A stretch of DNA of 64,000 nucleotides from an uncultured Pelagibacteraceae bacterium (GTDB lineage Bacteria; Pseudomonadota; Alphaproteobacteria; Pelagibacterales; Pelagibacteraceae). The notes under the pieces were generated by a model. That model did not search any database and was not told the DNA's origin. It worked only from the letters and a program-made list of their open reading frames with translations. Below are positions 8,069 to 17,352 of this stretch, in pieces. The translations under genes were made by a program, and so were the position numbers. Positions within the stretch are counted from its first letter, which is position 1. Each line of letters starts with the position of its first letter. Location of the stretch: assembly GCA_902572515.1 (NCBI GenBank), contig CACGGJ010000001.1, forward strand, positions 62,001 to 126,000. Direction: 5' to 3'.

Positions 8069-8548
8069 AATATTTAAGGATATTTTAGAATGAATAGTGT
8101 TATGCACCCTTCAGTTGTGCTATATATCGAGATTTAACAAAATAAAGCACCTCTATGGCCGTTTAAAACACATATTCTATAACTGCATTGCTCTACTTTT
8201 TAATGATAACAAAGCTTATTTTAGCGTCTAATTTCAAATAAATTTTTATGAATTTTTGTTCCCCTACCCACTTTGTTTAATAAGAATTTTGAATTTTGTG
8301 TATAATTAGCTTAAAAAACCATTGGTATTAAACACTTTTAAGCATTGTACTTTATTTTCTCTTTCAAGCTTACCATTTTTGACTTAGTTTATTTAAAAGA
8401 GTATCTATTATTTTTAATTTTCTTGTATAAACTCAATGATTTATTTTAATTTTTGTTTATTATTATAATTAATTTATATAATAATTACAATAGTTTAATT
8501 ATATATATTAAAGTATTACATTATATATTAGTAAATATTTATTTACTA

Positions 8549-9400
8549 TTATTTAGAACGAGTAAGCAAATATTCTCTTCTAGAAATATATAAACCACTG
8601 AGAACAATAATAAACAAACCTAAATAAGTCCAATTATCAGGTAACTCATGAAAGAAATAGTAACTAATCAGTATATTTGTAATAATCTCTGTATAGCCCA
8701 AAGGAGCTAATTTAGAAGCATCAGCGTATTTGAGTGATAATATGAGGAAAAGGTGCGCTACAGAGGCTATTAGGCCGATTAGAGCCATCAAAATCCACTG
8801 ATTTGACGTAGGATTAACCCAAACTGAGGGCATAAATAGACTAATTATTATAGTTCCTATCAAACCAGATAGTAAAAGAGTTAAAAGAGGATTATCAGAG
8901 GTGCTGAGCTTCCTAGTGATTATAAGATAAAATCCATAGCAAATTCCATTACCTAAAGCAGCCATAGTAGCCAAGTTAAGCTCAATAAAACCAGGTCTAA
9001 TTACAATTAAAGTTCCAATAAAACCTAATGATACAGCAGTCCACCTTTTCATCCCTACTTTCTCATTTAAAAAAAATGGAGATAAGGCTGTAACACAAAT
9101 TGGAGCAACAAAAGCTAAGGTTAAGGCTTTAGGAAGTGAAATTTCCGATATTGCATAAAAGAACAAATAAGTAGAAAAAACAAAAATTAATCCTCTAATT
9201 AATTGAAGGGCTGGTTTTTTCGTCCAAACTAATGAATGCCTATAAAAGATAAGCATTAGGGATAATGTAAAAACTACAGTAAAAAAATATCTTGCCCACG
9301 TTATCTGTAAAACATCCATAGATGAGCTTAAATATTTAGCAAAAGCATCCATTACAGGAACAATCATCCAAGCAGATGCATTTAAAATTATAGCCTTCAC
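8549..9400 (-). CDS. EamA/DMT-family transporter
   Basis: Ten-TM EamA-like: WARYFFTVVFTLSL, ALTLAFVAPICVTALSPFFLNEKVG, KLAPLGYTEIITNILISYYFFHELP. Confidence 0.88.
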   Translation of the reverse strand: MKAIILNASAWMIVPVMDAFAKYLSSSMDVLQITWARYFFTVVFTLSLMLIFYRHSLVWTKKPALQLIRGLIFVFSTYLFFYAISEISLPKALTLAFVAPICVTALSPFFLNEKVGMKRWTAVSLGFIGTLIVIRPGFIELNLATMAALGNGICYGFYLIITRKLSTSDNPLLTLLLSGLIGTIIISLFMPSVWVNPTSNQWILMALIGLIASVAHLFLILSLKYADASKLAPLGYTEIITNILISYYFFHELPDNWTYLGLFIIVLSGLYISRREYLLTRSK

Positions 9401-9416
9401 AAAATAAGGATATATC

Positions 9417-10316
9417 TTAATAGAAGTATTTTAAAGCAAAGAATAATGTAGTCGGAATAGTGAATAAGGACATGATTGTAGATACTACAATTGTGCTAGA
9501 AATATTATCTACAATTTCTTTAGGAGAATACATGTGCGCAATCAAATAACACAAAATTGCACTAGGCATACAAGACTGAATTAACAGAACACCAGCTGGT
9601 ATACCAGATAAATTAAAAAATTTTATAACAGCAAATCCTATAATAGGACCTAATATTACTCTTCCAAAAGAAGTTATTAATGCATCTTTAAAAGAAAATA
9701 CTTTCATTTGTGTAAGAGCCACACCTAATGACATAAGGATCATTACAATCATTCCATAAGCTAAAAGCATTACAGTATTTAATACAAATTGAGGAAATGG
9801 AATTTCAAAATACAAAAAGAGTACTGTTATTAAAATTGCATAAAATGATGGACTCTTTAATATTGTTTTAAAATCAAAGGCTCGTTTTGCTAAAAAAATA
9901 TTAAGAGTAAAGTGGAGTAAAACAATTAAAGATGAAATTGCAGCTGCTATACCCATTCCTAAATCACCATAGGCAAATAAACAAATTGGAATACCCATAT
10001 TTCCAGTATTTGGTAAGATAAAAGTTGGTAATTCACGAATATAATCTTTCTTCATAAGAATAAGAAAAATTAAACCTACAATCCCAAATAATGTTAATAA
10101 GATGATTGCGTAACCAAAATATTCACTAAATAACTCAAAAGTTACTCCACCAGCTGTAATAGCAAAAATAACGAGAGCAGGAGTTCCAAAATTACCAGCG
10201 TATGTAGTTATAAATGATGTATCAAAATCAGGATTTTTTTTACCCAAATGATATCCAAGACCTACTATTAGGAATACTGGAAATAAAACTTCAAAAAGTT
10301 TTAAATAAATTTCCAT
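9417..10316 (-). CDS. AEC-family (auxin efflux carrier-like) transporter
   Basis: VFLIVGLGYHLGK, LPNTGNMGIPICLFAYG, QSCMPSAILCYLIAHMY motifs. Confidence 0.87.
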   Translation of the reverse strand: MEIYLKLFEVLFPVFLIVGLGYHLGKKNPDFDTSFITTYAGNFGTPALVIFAITAGGVTFELFSEYFGYAIILLTLFGIVGLIFLILMKKDYIRELPTFILPNTGNMGIPICLFAYGDLGMGIAAAISSLIVLLHFTLNIFLAKRAFDFKTILKSPSFYAILITVLFLYFEIPFPQFVLNTVMLLAYGMIVMILMSLGVALTQMKVFSFKDALITSFGRVILGPIIGFAVIKFFNLSGIPAGVLLIQSCMPSAILCYLIAHMYSPKEIVDNISSTIVVSTIMSLFTIPTTLFFALKYFY

Positions 10317-11608
10317 TAACCAAGCAATCTAATTAAAGTAGGTGTTTTTAAAATATTTTTATTTTTCTTAAAAATAGACAGACAGTTATTGCAATTAATT
10401 TCAGATGTTTTGTGTGTAATTATAACAATTGTTGCCTTATTATTTTTCTTATCAGGTGTCTGAATTAGCCTTTTAACTGAAATTTTATAATTAGCTAAAC
10501 GATTAGTTATTTGAGATAATACACCGGGTTTATCTTTTACTTCAAACCTTAAATATAATGAATTAACATAATTATTTACATTATACGGTTTTAAAGATTT
10601 AAGCTTAGAAACACTAACACCAAAAGGTTTTTTGATATTTCCACGCAAAATAGATAATAAATCAGAAAGTAATGATGAAGAAGTAGGACCTGGTCCAGCT
10701 CCCTCCCCTTGCAATACACTTTCACCAACTGGTTTACCTTCAAGGATAACAGCATTCATTACACCATTAACGTTACCAATATATGATTTTTTACTGACTA
10801 AACATGGATGAACTGTTTCAAAAAGTTGATTATTTTTTAACTCAGAAATACCAAGAAGCTTAATTCTCAAATCTAATTGATCTGCAATTTTAATATCTTT
10901 TAATTCAATTTTTTCTATTCCTTCCATTAAGCATTTATTTTTTGAAATTTTACTATTAAAGGCTAAAGCAGACAATATTCTTACTTTGGCGAATGCATCA
11001 AAACCATTTAAATCTAATTTAGGATTGCCAGGTTCAGCATAACCAAGCATCTGTGCTTTTTTTAAAACATCTATAAAATTTTCATTTAAATTTTCCATTT
11101 CAGATAAAATGTAATTTGAAGTCCCGTTAAGAATTCCATAAACTTTTGATATTTTGTTTGTTGCTAATCCTTCTTTAATTGATCTTAATATTGGAATACC
11201 TCCAGCAACTGATGCTTCAAATTCTAAATTAACATTATTTTTTTCTGCTAGTTTTGCTAATTCATTACCATGTTTTGAAATTAAAGCTTTATTAGGTGTA
11301 ATAACATGGATTTTATTTTTCAAAGCAGTTTCAACAACTTTTTTTGAAATACCATCTGATAAACCTATAGCTTCAAAAAGTACATCAATTTTATTTTTCT
11401 TAAAAATTTCTAAAGGATTTTTATAAAATATTTTTTTATCAACTTTAAATTTTCTTTTTTTATTAATATTTCTAGCGGAAACAGCTACTACTCTAATTCT
11501 CTTGGACGTTTTAAGCTCTATATCTTTTTTTTTAGTATTTAACTCATTTAATAAATAATTACCTACTTGGCCGAGTCCAACAACTGCTATATTAATTAAA
11601 TTATTCAT
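10316..11608 (-). CDS. hom: homoserine dehydrogenase
   Basis: IAVVGLGQVGNYLL, ITPNKALISKHG, FEASVAGGIPILRSIKEGL, GILNGTSNYIL, C-terminal ACT domain. Confidence 0.93.
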   Translation of the reverse strand: MNNLINIAVVGLGQVGNYLLNELNTKKKDIELKTSKRIRVVAVSARNINKKRKFKVDKKIFYKNPLEIFKKNKIDVLFEAIGLSDGISKKVVETALKNKIHVITPNKALISKHGNELAKLAEKNNVNLEFEASVAGGIPILRSIKEGLATNKISKVYGILNGTSNYILSEMENLNENFIDVLKKAQMLGYAEPGNPKLDLNGFDAFAKVRILSALAFNSKISKNKCLMEGIEKIELKDIKIADQLDLRIKLLGISELKNNQLFETVHPCLVSKKSYIGNVNGVMNAVILEGKPVGESVLQGEGAGPGPTSSSLLSDLLSILRGNIKKPFGVSVSKLKSLKPYNVNNYVNSLYLRFEVKDKPGVLSQITNRLANYKISVKRLIQTPDKKNNKATIVIITHKTSEINCNNCLSIFKKNKNILKTPTLIRLLG

Positions 11609-11623
11609 ATTAAAATATTATCA

Positions 11624-12643
11624 TTATAGTGCAGTTTTTTCTGGAAAATTGAATTTTATATTTAAATTTTGCACAGCTTGACCCGCACCACCTTTTATTA
11701 GGTTATCTATTGCAGACAAAATGATTACCTTATTTTTATACTTTGATTTGCATATTGAAATATAGCAATTGTTAGTATTTATTACATTGTTTGTACTAAC
11801 TAGCGAATCTCTTTTTAATACTTTTACAAATTTTTTATTTTCATAAAATTTACTCAATTCGTTATAAATTGTATATGGAGTAATTTTATTCTCAAGATCC
11901 AAATAAATAGTACTTAATATACCTCTGAACATTGGTGATAAGTGAGGAGTAAAACTAAATTGAAATTTTTTCTTAGTAAATTTTCTTAACATTTGATCTA
12001 TTTCTGAATTATGGCGATGAAAACCAACTCCATATGCACTCAAAGACTCATATAGATTTTTATCTTTATATTTTTTGTGAACACCTCTACCAGCACCGGA
12101 ATATCCAGATTTAGAGTCAATTATTATGCTGTTAAATTTAATTAGATTTTTCTTAAATAATGGAATAAGTGGCAAAAGAATAGAAGTTGGATAACAACCA
12201 GGACATGAGATAATATTATACTTTTTAATCTCTTTTCTGTTTATTTCAGGAAGTAAATAAATACTTTTCTTTATCAACTTAGGTGCACGATGTTTTTGTT
12301 TGTACCACTTTAAATAATCAGAGGCTTTGTTTAATCTAAAATCTGCAGCAAGATCAATTAAAGTATGATTTTTACTCAAATGTTTTGATAAATCTTGAGC
12401 TTCCCCATTTGGAAGTGCTGTAAAAACAATCTGAACATCATTTAATAGTTTTTTATTAAATTTTACAATTTTTGGTAATTTATATCTCGACAAAGATTTA
12501 TCGTAAAATTTAATATTTTTACCAACAGAGGAATTACCACAAAGGAATTTAATATTAATATATTTATGTTTAACTAATAATTTAATTAATTGAACACCGA
12601 TGTATCCAGTTGATCCAGCGACTAATGCATTTAGCTTAAGCAT
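11624..12643 (-). CDS. argC: N-acetyl-gamma-glutamyl-phosphate reductase
   Basis: VAGSTGYIGVQLIKLL, IISCPGCYPTSILLPL, DSKSGYSGAGRG. Confidence 0.93.
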   Translation of the reverse strand: MLKLNALVAGSTGYIGVQLIKLLVKHKYINIKFLCGNSSVGKNIKFYDKSLSRYKLPKIVKFNKKLLNDVQIVFTALPNGEAQDLSKHLSKNHTLIDLAADFRLNKASDYLKWYKQKHRAPKLIKKSIYLLPEINRKEIKKYNIISCPGCYPTSILLPLIPLFKKNLIKFNSIIIDSKSGYSGAGRGVHKKYKDKNLYESLSAYGVGFHRHNSEIDQMLRKFTKKKFQFSFTPHLSPMFRGILSTIYLDLENKITPYTIYNELSKFYENKKFVKVLKRDSLVSTNNVINTNNCYISICKSKYKNKVIILSAIDNLIKGGAGQAVQNLNIKFNFPEKTAL

Positions 12644-12676
12644 TTTTTATTATAACAGTTAAAAATTAAAAAAAAA

Positions 12677-13114
12677 TTATCTTTTAGAGAATTGGAAGCT
12701 TCTTCTAGCTTTTCTTCTACCAGGTTTTTTTCTTTCAACTGCTCTTGAGTCTCTGGTAGTAAGTTTCTCTGTTTTTAAGGTAGCTTTTAGATTTTCATCA
12801 AATAATACTAAAGCTTTTGAAATACCGTGAACCATAGCCCCTGCTTGGCCTGTAGGTCCTCCTCCTTTTACACTACATCTAACATCGTAATCTGTAGCTT
12901 GATTAATAATTTCAAAAGGTCTTGTAATTTGCATTTTATGTGTTTCATCTGCGAAATATTCATTGAACAATTTACCGTTTACATAAATTTTACCAGAACC
13001 TTTTTTTAACCAAACTTTAGCTATTGATGTTTTTCTTCTTCCTGTAGCATATTTACTATCTTTAAAATCTAATTTTAATTTAGGAGATTTTGATGCTGAT
13101 TGAGTATTTTCCAT
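12677..13114 (-). CDS. rpsI: 30S ribosomal protein S9
   Basis: YATGRRKTSIAKVWLKKGSGKIYVNGK...RDSRAVERKKPGRRKARRSFQFSKR. Confidence 0.97.
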   Translation of the reverse strand: MENTQSASKSPKLKLDFKDSKYATGRRKTSIAKVWLKKGSGKIYVNGKLFNEYFADETHKMQITRPFEIINQATDYDVRCSVKGGGPTGQAGAMVHGISKALVLFDENLKATLKTEKLTTRDSRAVERKKPGRRKARRSFQFSKR

Positions 13115-13115
13115 A

Positions 13116-13574
13116 TTAGTTTCTAGCTATATTTTTACTATTTAATTTATCTAACTCAATAACTGTAGGATTTTGTGCTGAATGTGGATGGTCATTACCA
13201 GCATAAATTTTTAATTTTGTTAATTGTTTTCTACCTAATACACCACCTGGTAACATTCTTTTAACTGCCATTTTTAAAGTTTCACCTGGTTTTTTTTCAT
13301 GAAGTTTCTCCGGTGTAGTAACTTTAATCCCTCCAGGGTGACCAGTGTGTCTGTAATATTTTTTATCTTGAAATTTTTTTCCAGTAAATTTTGCTTGTTC
13401 AATATTTTTAACAACTACAAAGTCGCCATCATCCATATGAGGAGTGTATGTAGTTTTATTCTTGCCTCTTATAATATTAGAAACAACAGTTGCTAATCTT
13501 CCAACAACTGCATTCTTAGCGTCTATTTCATACCAAGATGATGTTAATTGGTCTTTTTTAGTGAATTTTGTCAT
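13116..13574 (-). CDS. rplM: 50S ribosomal protein L13
   Basis: WYEIDAKNAVVGRLATVVSNIIRGKNKTTYTPHMDDGDFVVV. Confidence 0.97.
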   Translation of the reverse strand: MTKFTKKDQLTSSWYEIDAKNAVVGRLATVVSNIIRGKNKTTYTPHMDDGDFVVVKNIEQAKFTGKKFQDKKYYRHTGHPGGIKVTTPEKLHEKKPGETLKMAVKRMLPGGVLGRKQLTKLKIYAGNDHPHSAQNPTVIELDKLNSKNIARN

Positions 13575-13655
13575 TGTGCGAGGATTAATACTATTAATAA
13601 TTACAAAGTCAAATTTATATTTAGCTTGAATTATATAGCTTATATGCTAGAAAGT

Positions 13656-13703
13656 ACTTGCCGATTTGATCCTATTGCGGGCTTATAACTGCTAAAAAGG
13701 AAA
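13656..13703 (+). promoter_or_regulatory. SAM-II riboswitch aptamer
   Basis: GCCGATTTGATCCTATTGCGGGCTTATAACTGCTAAAAAGGA aligns with the SAM-II core GATTTAACCGTATTGC...GC...GCTAAAAAGG. Confidence 0.75.
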
Positions 13704-13720
13704 TTTCATAAAATTGATAT

Positions 13721-13785
13721 AATCGGTAGGCATTTGAACTGTATTGTGCGCCTAACATAATGTTGAAGCACTAAAAAAGGAGTAA
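13721..13785 (+). promoter_or_regulatory. SAM-V riboswitch aptamer overlapping the metY Shine-Dalgarno
   Basis: TAGGC-ATTTGAACTGTATTGTGC-GCCTA P1 plus GAAGCACTAAAAAAGGAG pseudoknot strand (GTGC 13746-13749 / GCAC 13768-13771); SD AAGGAG lies in the pseudoknot strand. Confidence 0.85.
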
Positions 13786-13786
13786 A

Positions 13787-15115
13787 ATGACTAAAAAAAG
13801 AAACAACCCTGAAACTATAGCTATACATGGTGGTGACTATAGAAGTGATCCAGCAACTAATGCTGTAGCTGTGCCAATTTATAGAACAACATCATACCAA
13901 TTTAACAACACAGAGCACGCTGCTAACCTATTCGCTCTAAAAGAGTTTGGTAATATTTATACGCGTATAATGAATCCAACAAATGACGTACTGGAAAAAA
14001 GAGTAGCTGCACTTGAAGGAGGTCTTGCGTGTTTAACTGTATCCTCAGGACAAACCGCATCAACATTTGCTATACTTAATGTTGCTCAAGCAGGCGATAA
14101 TATAGTTAGTTCTACTGATCTTTATGGTGGAACTGTATCTTTATTTACACATACTCTTAGTAAACTTGGTATAGAAATAAGATATGCAGATCCAAGTAAT
14201 CCTGAAAATTTTGAGAAGTTAATAGATGACAAAACTCGGGCCTTTTACGGAGAAACTTTACCAAATCCATATTTAAGAGTGTTTCCAATAAAGGAAGTTT
14301 CTGACATTGGAAGAAAATATAATATACCATTAATCATGGACAACACTGCATCACCTGTCATTTGTAAACCAATAGAGCATGGTGCTGCTGTAGTAATACA
14401 TTCACTCACAAAATATATAGGTGGGCATGGAACAGCAGTAGCAGGAAGTATCGTTGATAGTGGTAACTTTGATTGGACCGCAGATCCCAAAAGACAACCT
14501 TTGTTTAATGAACCTGATGCTAGTTATGGCGGTGTAATTTGGGGTAAAGCTGTTCCAGAATTAACAGGCGCTAATGTACCTTTCGCGGTTAGAGCAAGAG
14601 TTTGTTTATTGAGAGACTTAGGATCAGCATTGGCTCCAGATAATGCTTTTGCAATAATTCAAGGGCTTGAAACGGTTGCTCTAAGAATGAGACAACATTG
14701 TGCTAATGCTGAATATGTAGTTGAATTTCTTAAAAAGCATAAAGAAGTTACAAAAGTTATTTATTCTACTGAACACGATAAACCAATTGCTGATAGAGCA
14801 AAAAAATATCTTAAAGGTGGAAATGGACCAATGATCGGCATCGAGCTTAAAGGTGGAATTGAGGCTGGCAAAAAATTTATCGAGTCTTTAAAGATGTTTT
14901 ATCACGTTGCTAATATTGGAGATGCTAGAAGTTTAGCAATTCACCCAGCGAGCACAACTCATAGTCAATTAAATGAGAAAGAACTAGCTGCATCGGGTGT
15001 TACGCAAAGTTATGTAAGACTTTGTATTGGGATTGAACACATTGATGATATTATTGAGGATTTAGATCAAGCATTGAACAAATCTTCTAAAGGCAATTTA
15101 AAAGCTGTAAGCTAA
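13787..15115 (+). CDS. metY: O-acetylhomoserine sulfhydrylase (Cys/Met metabolism PLP enzyme)
   Basis: TIAIHGGDYRSDPATNAVAVPIYRTTSYQF, YTRIMNPTNDVLEKRVAALEGG, HSLTKYIGGHG. Confidence 0.92.
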   Translation: MTKKRNNPETIAIHGGDYRSDPATNAVAVPIYRTTSYQFNNTEHAANLFALKEFGNIYTRIMNPTNDVLEKRVAALEGGLACLTVSSGQTASTFAILNVAQAGDNIVSSTDLYGGTVSLFTHTLSKLGIEIRYADPSNPENFEKLIDDKTRAFYGETLPNPYLRVFPIKEVSDIGRKYNIPLIMDNTASPVICKPIEHGAAVVIHSLTKYIGGHGTAVAGSIVDSGNFDWTADPKRQPLFNEPDASYGGVIWGKAVPELTGANVPFAVRARVCLLRDLGSALAPDNAFAIIQGLETVALRMRQHCANAEYVVEFLKKHKEVTKVIYSTEHDKPIADRAKKYLKGGNGPMIGIELKGGIEAGKKFIESLKMFYHVANIGDARSLAIHPASTTHSQLNEKELAASGVTQSYVRLCIGIEHIDDIIEDLDQALNKSSKGNLKAVS

Positions 15116-15144
15116 TTAGAGGTTTTAATGTCAACAAATAGAAA

Positions 15145-16170
15145 CTAATAAATAACCTCTTTATATTTTGTAATATAAAGAAAATACAATGTTGAAAGTA
15201 TTATTAAAATAGAATTTATCTGGTGTAGAGACGCATAAAGCATTTTTACTCCAGATAAAAGTGTAAGAATTCCCAAAAAAATTTGAGACAATAAAGCAAT
15301 TCCAATAACAAAAATTGGAGTTATTAAATTTATATTTCCATTTTTTAAAACTAAGTAAAGTATGTATAAATATATTATAAAAATTAAATACGCTAAATTC
15401 CTATGGATAAATTGAACTAGTGATTGATCATCAAATACTGTGATATTAAAAAGATCTGCTATCATACTATCATCAGGAAAGAATGAAGAGCCCATTAATG
15501 GCCAAGTATTATAAATTTTTCCCGCATCCATGCCGGAAACAAATGCTCCAATTATTATCTGTAAAAATAACAATACAAAAAATAATTTAATTGAGTTTAA
15601 TTTAATATTAATTTGATTTATTTTTACATCAGTTAGATTTAAATATTTCCAAAAAACTATAGATAAAATGATAAAAGCTGTAACTAAATGCAGTGATAAT
15701 CTATAGTGACTAACATCAACTCTATCAACTAAACCACTAGAAACCATATACCATCCGATAAATCCTTGAAAACACACTAAGAAAAAAATTATTGAATATT
15801 CTTTTAAAATCCAAACACCATTTTTGATTGTAAAATAGATTAAAGGTAAAAGGACAGTTAAACCAATTAATCTTCCCAACTGACGATGAGCCCATTCCCA
15901 CCAAAAAATTACCTTAAATTCATTCAAAGTCATATTAAAATTTTGCTCTTTATATTCAGGTATTGTTTTATAAAGATCAAAATATTCTATCCATTTATAA
16001 CTTGTTAAAGGAGGCAATGTACCCACAAAAAGCTCCCAGCTAATAATTGATAGGCCAGAGTCAGTTAGTCTAGTTAGGCCCCCTACTAAAATTATAATCA
16101 CGATCATCAATAATAAAGTGATCATCCATATTTTTAATTGAGAATTTAAAGAATAATTCTGACTGTACAT
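15145..16170 (-). CDS. ctaA: heme A synthase (COX15/CtaA)
   Basis: IILVGGLTRLTDSGLSIISWELFVGTLPPL, WWEWAHRQLGRLIGL, FIHRNLAYLIF. Confidence 0.92.
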   Translation of the reverse strand: MYSQNYSLNSQLKIWMITLLLMIVIIILVGGLTRLTDSGLSIISWELFVGTLPPLTSYKWIEYFDLYKTIPEYKEQNFNMTLNEFKVIFWWEWAHRQLGRLIGLTVLLPLIYFTIKNGVWILKEYSIIFFLVCFQGFIGWYMVSSGLVDRVDVSHYRLSLHLVTAFIILSIVFWKYLNLTDVKINQINIKLNSIKLFFVLLFLQIIIGAFVSGMDAGKIYNTWPLMGSSFFPDDSMIADLFNITVFDDQSLVQFIHRNLAYLIFIIYLYILYLVLKNGNINLITPIFVIGIALLSQIFLGILTLLSGVKMLYASLHQINSILIILSTLYFLYITKYKEVIY

Positions 16171-16213
16171 GAATAGATAAATATAATAATTATTAATTAA
16201 ACCAATAAATTAA

Positions 16214-16504
16214 ATGTCGCCAAAAAACAAAAAAAAATTAGAAATAATAAGGTCTAAATTAGATAAATTAGATAATAAGTTGTTATCCTTAATTAAATAT
16301 AGAACAAATCTTGTTAAAGAAGTTTTAAAACTTAAAGAGTTTAAAAAAGAAATAGTAGATAAAAAGCGTATCAATTTTATACTTAAAAAAATTCACTCAA
16401 AATCTAAAAAACTAAAGATTGATCCTAAAATTACTAATCGGATATGGAAAAATATGATTTTATCTTATATCGATTTCGAAAGAAGAAACTTTAAAAAAAA
16501 ATAA
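16214..16504 (+). CDS. chorismate mutase (AroQ-type) domain protein
   Basis: IRSKLDKLDNKLLSLIKYRTNLVKEVLKLKEFKKEIVDKKR...IWKNMILSYIDFER. Confidence 0.75.
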   Translation: MSPKNKKKLEIIRSKLDKLDNKLLSLIKYRTNLVKEVLKLKEFKKEIVDKKRINFILKKIHSKSKKLKIDPKITNRIWKNMILSYIDFERRNFKKK

Positions 16505-16696
16505 CTACTTACTATGCGGTGGAAGTTTCTTTTCCACAAACATTTCATGTTTTCTTGTATCTGGATTGTATTTTTTTGCTGAAAGTTTAACTTTAGCTTT
16601 CTCTCCTCCAGCAGGTTTTTTAACATAATAGAAGTAAGGACTATCAGGTTTGGCTTCGGGAACCATTCTTACTTTAACGTGAGTTTTTTTTGCCAT
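16505..16696 (-). CDS. rpmG: 50S ribosomal protein L33
   Basis: MAKKTHVKVRMVPEA...FYYVKKP...KLSAKKYNPDTRKHEMFVEKKLP. Confidence 0.85.
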   Translation of the reverse strand: MAKKTHVKVRMVPEAKPDSPYFYYVKKPAGGEKAKVKLSAKKYNPDTRKHEMFVEKKLPPHSK

Positions 16697-17057
16697 CTTT
16701 TAATTCTTTTAGTTTACTTGAAATTTTTAATAACTTATTTCTTAAATTTTCAGTTCTTATAGATTTATCTGCAATTTCGTCAAGCTTTAAAGAGTCTGTA
16801 TTATTTAATATTTTTTTTACACCTTTTATTGTCATGCCCTGATCTTTAAGTAAAAATTTAACTTTTTTAAGGAGATTTATTGTTTTCTCATCATAATATC
16901 TTCTATTTGAGTTTAATATCTTTGGTTTAATTTGCTTAAATTGGGTCTCCCAAAATCTAATGACATGTGTCGGTAAATCACCTTTAACATTAGATTTAAG
17001 ATTTAATATTTTAGCAACTTCACCAATAGTTTTATAAGCACTATCTGATTTATCCAT
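16674..17057 (-). CDS. MerR-family transcriptional regulator
   Basis: YKTIGEVAKILNLKS...THVIRFWETQFKQIKPKILNSNRRYYDEKTINLLKKVKFLLKDQGMTIKGVKKIL. Confidence 0.88.
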   Translation of the reverse strand: MDKSDSAYKTIGEVAKILNLKSNVKGDLPTHVIRFWETQFKQIKPKILNSNRRYYDEKTINLLKKVKFLLKDQGMTIKGVKKILNNTDSLKLDEIADKSIRTENLRNKLLKISSKLKELKDGKKNSR

Positions 17058-17349
17058 TATCTTTCAAATTAATAAATTCTTTAAATTCCTTTGATGGTTT
17101 AAATAACACAACATCTCTACTTGAAATTACTTTTGTTTCTTTAGTTTTAGGATTTCTTCCAATTCTAGATTTTTTTTGTCTGATAGAAAAAGTACCAAAT
17201 TTAGATAATTTTAATTTTTTTTCATTTTTAATGTTAGATACTATTATCGATAAAAAATCTTCAATTAAATTTTCTGCTATTTGTTTTGAAAAACCAAGCT
17301 GCATATAAACTAAATTAACTAAGTCTTTTTTAGTTAAATTAATTCTCAT
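17050..17349 (-). CDS. ihfA: integration host factor alpha subunit (HU/IHF family)
   Basis: LTKKDLVNLVYMQLGFSK...LSKFGTFSIRQKKSRIGRNPKTKE. Confidence 0.87.
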   Translation of the reverse strand: MRINLTKKDLVNLVYMQLGFSKQIAENLIEDFLSIIVSNIKNEKKLKLSKFGTFSIRQKKSRIGRNPKTKETKVISSRDVVLFKPSKEFKEFINLKDNG

Positions 17350-17352
17350 TTT

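Noticed and set aside
8529-8548. TAGTAAAT-ATTT-ATTTACTA inverted repeat beside the EamA gene stop
   Set aside because: Perfect 8-bp arms but almost pure A/T within an extremely AT-rich stretch; expected by chance, weak as a terminator.
2281-8548. Direct repeat of the tRNA-Glu 3' end (attR) marking an integrative element
   Set aside because: No convincing copy of TTCGATTCCCCTAGGGACCGCCA was seen by eye downstream, so a precise integrated element could not be delimited.
13584-13598. ATTAATA-C-TATTAAT palindrome upstream of rplM as an operator
   Set aside because: Low-complexity AT sequence; no independent support.
15118-15160. AGAGGTT ... AACCTCT as a terminator between metY and ctaA
   Set aside because: 7-bp stem with a ~29-nt loop extending into the ctaA coding end; too weak to call.
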